Below, piece by piece: positions 4,657 to 6,561 of a DNA stretch of 6,561 nucleotides. Source of the DNA: Chitinophagales bacterium (GTDB lineage: Bacteria; Bacteroidota; Bacteroidia; Chitinophagales; UBA10324). The notes beneath the pieces were generated by a model. It worked only from the letters and a program-made list of their open reading frames with translations, was not told where the DNA came from and made no database searches. How positions within the stretch are numbered: the stretch's first letter is position 1; every line of letters starts with the position of its first letter. The translations under genes were made by a program, and so were the position numbers. Where the stretch lies: contig JAJAYG010000035.1 of the NCBI GenBank assembly GCA_026786335.1, positions 1 through 6,561 on the forward strand, given 5' to 3'.

Positions 4657-6561
4657 ATGAAACATCAATTACAAATCACAATTGTTTTTTTATTTCTTCT
4701 TTTTCAAAATGCTCAAGCACAAAGTTTAATGTATGCCGATCAGCTTGGTGGCAACGACACCCAATCTGCTACTTCAATAGCTGCCGATCACAATGAAAAC
4801 ACTTTTGTTTCAATAGTTTTTTACAACGAGGTGGATGTTGACCCCGGCGCTGCCGTGGTAAAACTCACTTCAAAAGGGTCGGGTGATATTGCGGTTACTA
4901 AACTTTCTTCAGCGGGAAGTTTCATCTGGGCATTTCAATTAGGCGGTTCCGATTTTGAAGGGGCAAATAAAATAACCACCGACATGGATGGAAATGTTTT
5001 GATTTCGGGGTATTTCAAAAGCACCATTGATTTTGATCCCGGTGCTGCAATTCATAACCTTACTCCAACAGGTGAACAAGATGGTTTTCTTGCCAAGTAT
5101 GATAACAATGGAAATTATTTATGGGCATATAAAATTGGCAGCACCGGTTTTGAAGAATTTTATGGATTAGATGTTGACTCATCGGGAAATGTTTACACCA
5201 CCGGATATTTTCAAAATACAATTGACTTCGACCCCGGTGCAGGGATTACAAATCTTACTGCAATTGGCGGCAATGCACTCTTCATTTGGAAACTCGATAA
5301 AAACGGAATTTTTGTTTTCGCTAAACAAATCGCAATTGTTACTGCCCATGATTTAAAATTAGATGAATCAAAAAATATATACATCACCGGTGAGTTCTTT
5401 GGTACAGTTGATTTTAATCCGGGTAATGGAACGTTTAATCTTACAGCGAGCGGATTTAATACTGATGCCTTTGTTTTGAAATTAAATGGCGATGGAATTT
5501 TTCAATGGTCAATAAGCATGAGCGGCACCAGCTATGAGTCGGGTAAGTCAATTGATATTGATCATGCAGGGCATGTTTTAATTGGCGGTTATTTTCAGGG
5601 CACAGTGGATTTTGATCCGGGCAATGGAATCTACAACCTTGCATCAACAGGTTACTATGATTCATTTATCGAGTGCTTTAATAATGATGGCTCATTTGTT
5701 TGGGTAAAAACTTATGGCGGAGTTGCATGGGACGATGTTACTGCAATTGCAGTTGATGCAACTTCTAACATACATCTTACAGGAGCATTTGAACAAACTA
5801 CTGACTTCGATCCATCGGGTAGCAGTTTTCAACTTACCTCCAAAGGATATACCGATGGATACCACTTAGTTCTTGACAGTGCCGGTAATTTTATTTCTGC
5901 ATTTCAACTTGGGGGAATTCTTGATGATTGTATTTCAAAAATGGTACTTGATGATGAAGGCGGCATTCTCACTTGCGGATACTTTTCCTGGATTGTAGAT
6001 TTTGATCCGGGAATTGAAGAAAATAATCTTACAACTTATTCCGGATGGGATGGTTTTGCAGCAAAGTATTGTACTTCGATTTCGGTTGAAAATTTTGTTA
6101 CCATCTGCGAAGGCGAAAGTTACTTTACCGCTGGAGCGTGGCAAACAGAACCGGGAGATTATTACGATTATTACGACCCTACAATTGGATGTGATAGCAT
6201 CGTGATCACACATCTTTCGTTGAGTGAGCCATTAGTTCTTTTAGGAACTGATGCAGGGGTTTGTGAAGGAGATTCATTGTTACTCGACGCAGGAAATACT
6301 GGCGCACAATTTATCTGGAACACCGGAGCAACAACACAAACCATTTATGTTACTACCGGTGCTACTTATTCTATTGAAGTTACAGACAACAATGGTTGCA
6401 AAAATTCAGATACAATTACTGTGACATTGAATCCCCTGCCACTCATTTCATTCGCCTATGACGGCGACACAATTATTTGTCTTTCAGATTTTGTTTTGAT
6501 ACTTACAGAGGGATTTCCTTCGGGTGGAACTTATTCGGGAGCGGGCGTTGCAGGCAATACA
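4657..6561 (+). CDS. Secreted seven-repeat beta-propeller (SBBP-like) protein with Ig/PKD-like modules, 3' end outside the window
   Basis: The frame is open from ATG 4657 to the last base: 635 codons, no stop. The start is supported by a signal peptide (MKHQLQ, a hydrophobic stretch at 7-16, then NAQAQ with cleavage near residue 21-22). Residues about 23-470 carry seven copies of a blade with the form DFDPG..NLT..G..D.F..KL...G.F.WA...GG. The DFDPG-type motifs are at residues 60, 125, 190, 252, 318, 383 and 448, a regular 62-66 spacing that fits one closed seven-bladed propeller. Residues 472 to about 523 (VTICEGESYFTAGAWQTEPG, then GCDSIVITHLSL) and about 524-593 (GVCEGDSLLLDAG, WNTGATT, YSIEVTDNNGC) are Ig/PKD-like modules common in T9SS cargo. 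From 596 a further module begins (GGTYSGAGVAGNT). A T9SS sorting domain is expected beyond the edge. It is likely surface-exposed or an adhesin; the ligand is unknown. Co-transcription with the oxidase is possible; no clear -7 box lies in the 55-base gap. Confidence 0.9.
   Translation, partial: MKHQLQITIVFLFLLFQNAQAQSLMYADQLGGNDTQSATSIAADHNENTFVSIVFYNEVDVDPGAAVVKLTSKGSGDIAVTKLSSAGSFIWAFQLGGSDFEGANKITTDMDGNVLISGYFKSTIDFDPGAAIHNLTPTGEQDGFLAKYDNNGNYLWAYKIGSTGFEEFYGLDVDSSGNVYTTGYFQNTIDFDPGAGITNLTAIGGNALFIWKLDKNGIFVFAKQIAIVTAHDLKLDESKNIYITGEFFGTVDFNPGNGTFNLTASGFNTDAFVLKLNGDGIFQWSISMSGTSYESGKSIDIDHAGHVLIGGYFQGTVDFDPGNGIYNLASTGYYDSFIECFNNDGSFVWVKTYGGVAWDDVTAIAVDATSNIHLTGAFEQTTDFDPSGSSFQLTSKGYTDGYHLVLDSAGNFISAFQLGGILDDCISKMVLDDEGGILTCGYFSWIVDFDPGIEENNLTTYSGWDGFAAKYCTSISVENFVTICEGESYFTAGAWQTEPGDYYDYYDPTIGCDSIVITHLSLSEPLVLLGTDAGVCEGDSLLLDAGNTGAQFIWNTGATTQTIYVTTGATYSIEVTDNNGCKNSDTITVTLNPLPLISFAYDGDTIICLSDFVLILTEGFPSGGTYSGAGVAGNT
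4834..6012 (+). repeat. Seven in-frame DFDPG blade repeats, period about 65 codons
   Basis: The motif codons begin at 4834 (DVDPG), 5029 (DFDPG), 5224 (DFDPG), 5410 (DFNPG), 5608 (DFDPG), 5803 (DFDPS) and 5998 (DFDPG). Intervals are 195, 195, 186, 198, 195 and 195 bases. Around each lie GYFxxT before the motif and NLT or a close variant after it. The nucleotide copies differ at many positions (GATTTTGATCCC, GACTTCGACCCC, GATTTTGATCCG), so the repeats are old or under protein-level selection rather than recent tandem duplications. Confidence 0.85.

Noticed and set aside
4834..6012. Regular 195-base repeats as a CRISPR array or tandem DNA element
   Set aside because: The periodicity is at the protein level in an open frame; nucleotide copies are divergent and there are no identical short repeats with unique spacers.
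5171..6213. Short ORFs on both strands within 5171-6213
   Set aside because: They overlap the continuous propeller frame from 4657, whose repeats and signal peptide show it to be the real gene.

Overview
The window looks like a chromosomal piece of a Bacteroidota bacterium (Chitinophagales- or Sphingobacteriales-like; the exact lineage cannot be fixed). The reasons are a DUF5686 outer-membrane protein with a carboxypeptidase-regulatory-like N-terminus, secreted beta-propeller proteins with PKD/Ig-like tails of the kind exported by the type IX secretion system (T9SS), A-rich rather than Shine-Dalgarno leaders, and matches to the Bacteroidota -7 promoter box TAnnTTTG. All genes are on the + strand.

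Layout. Positions 2-765 hold the interior and apparent end of a beta-propeller-repeat protein. It is cut by the window edge, broken by a frameshift near 49-61, and stops at 765 without any sorting domain. A promoter-like box (882-889) precedes an 809-residue DUF5686 protein (929-3358). The 319-base gap 3359-3677 is unusually structured: tandem heptamers, a long GC-rich hairpin followed by a T run (probable terminator), and a pair of 23-24 base inverted repeats around an AT-rich core. Next is a D-amino-acid oxidase family flavoenzyme (3678-4601). After a 55-base spacer, a large ORF begins at 4657 and stays open to the window end (635 codons seen, no stop). It encodes a signal peptide, seven DFDPG-type repeats about 65 residues apart (very likely one seven-bladed propeller) and then Ig/PKD-like modules.

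How the genes relate. No shared pathway is evident. The two propeller proteins and the DUF5686 protein belong to the cell envelope or surface. The oxidase is a soluble cytoplasmic enzyme of D-amino-acid catabolism. The hairpin separates the DUF5686 gene from the oxidase; the oxidase and the last gene could be co-transcribed, but nothing proves it. I see no CRISPR array, tRNA, rRNA, transposase, or convincing new defence or biosynthetic system. The points most worth a second look are the broken propeller gene, the complete seven-repeat propeller in the open ORF, and the repeat-packed gap.
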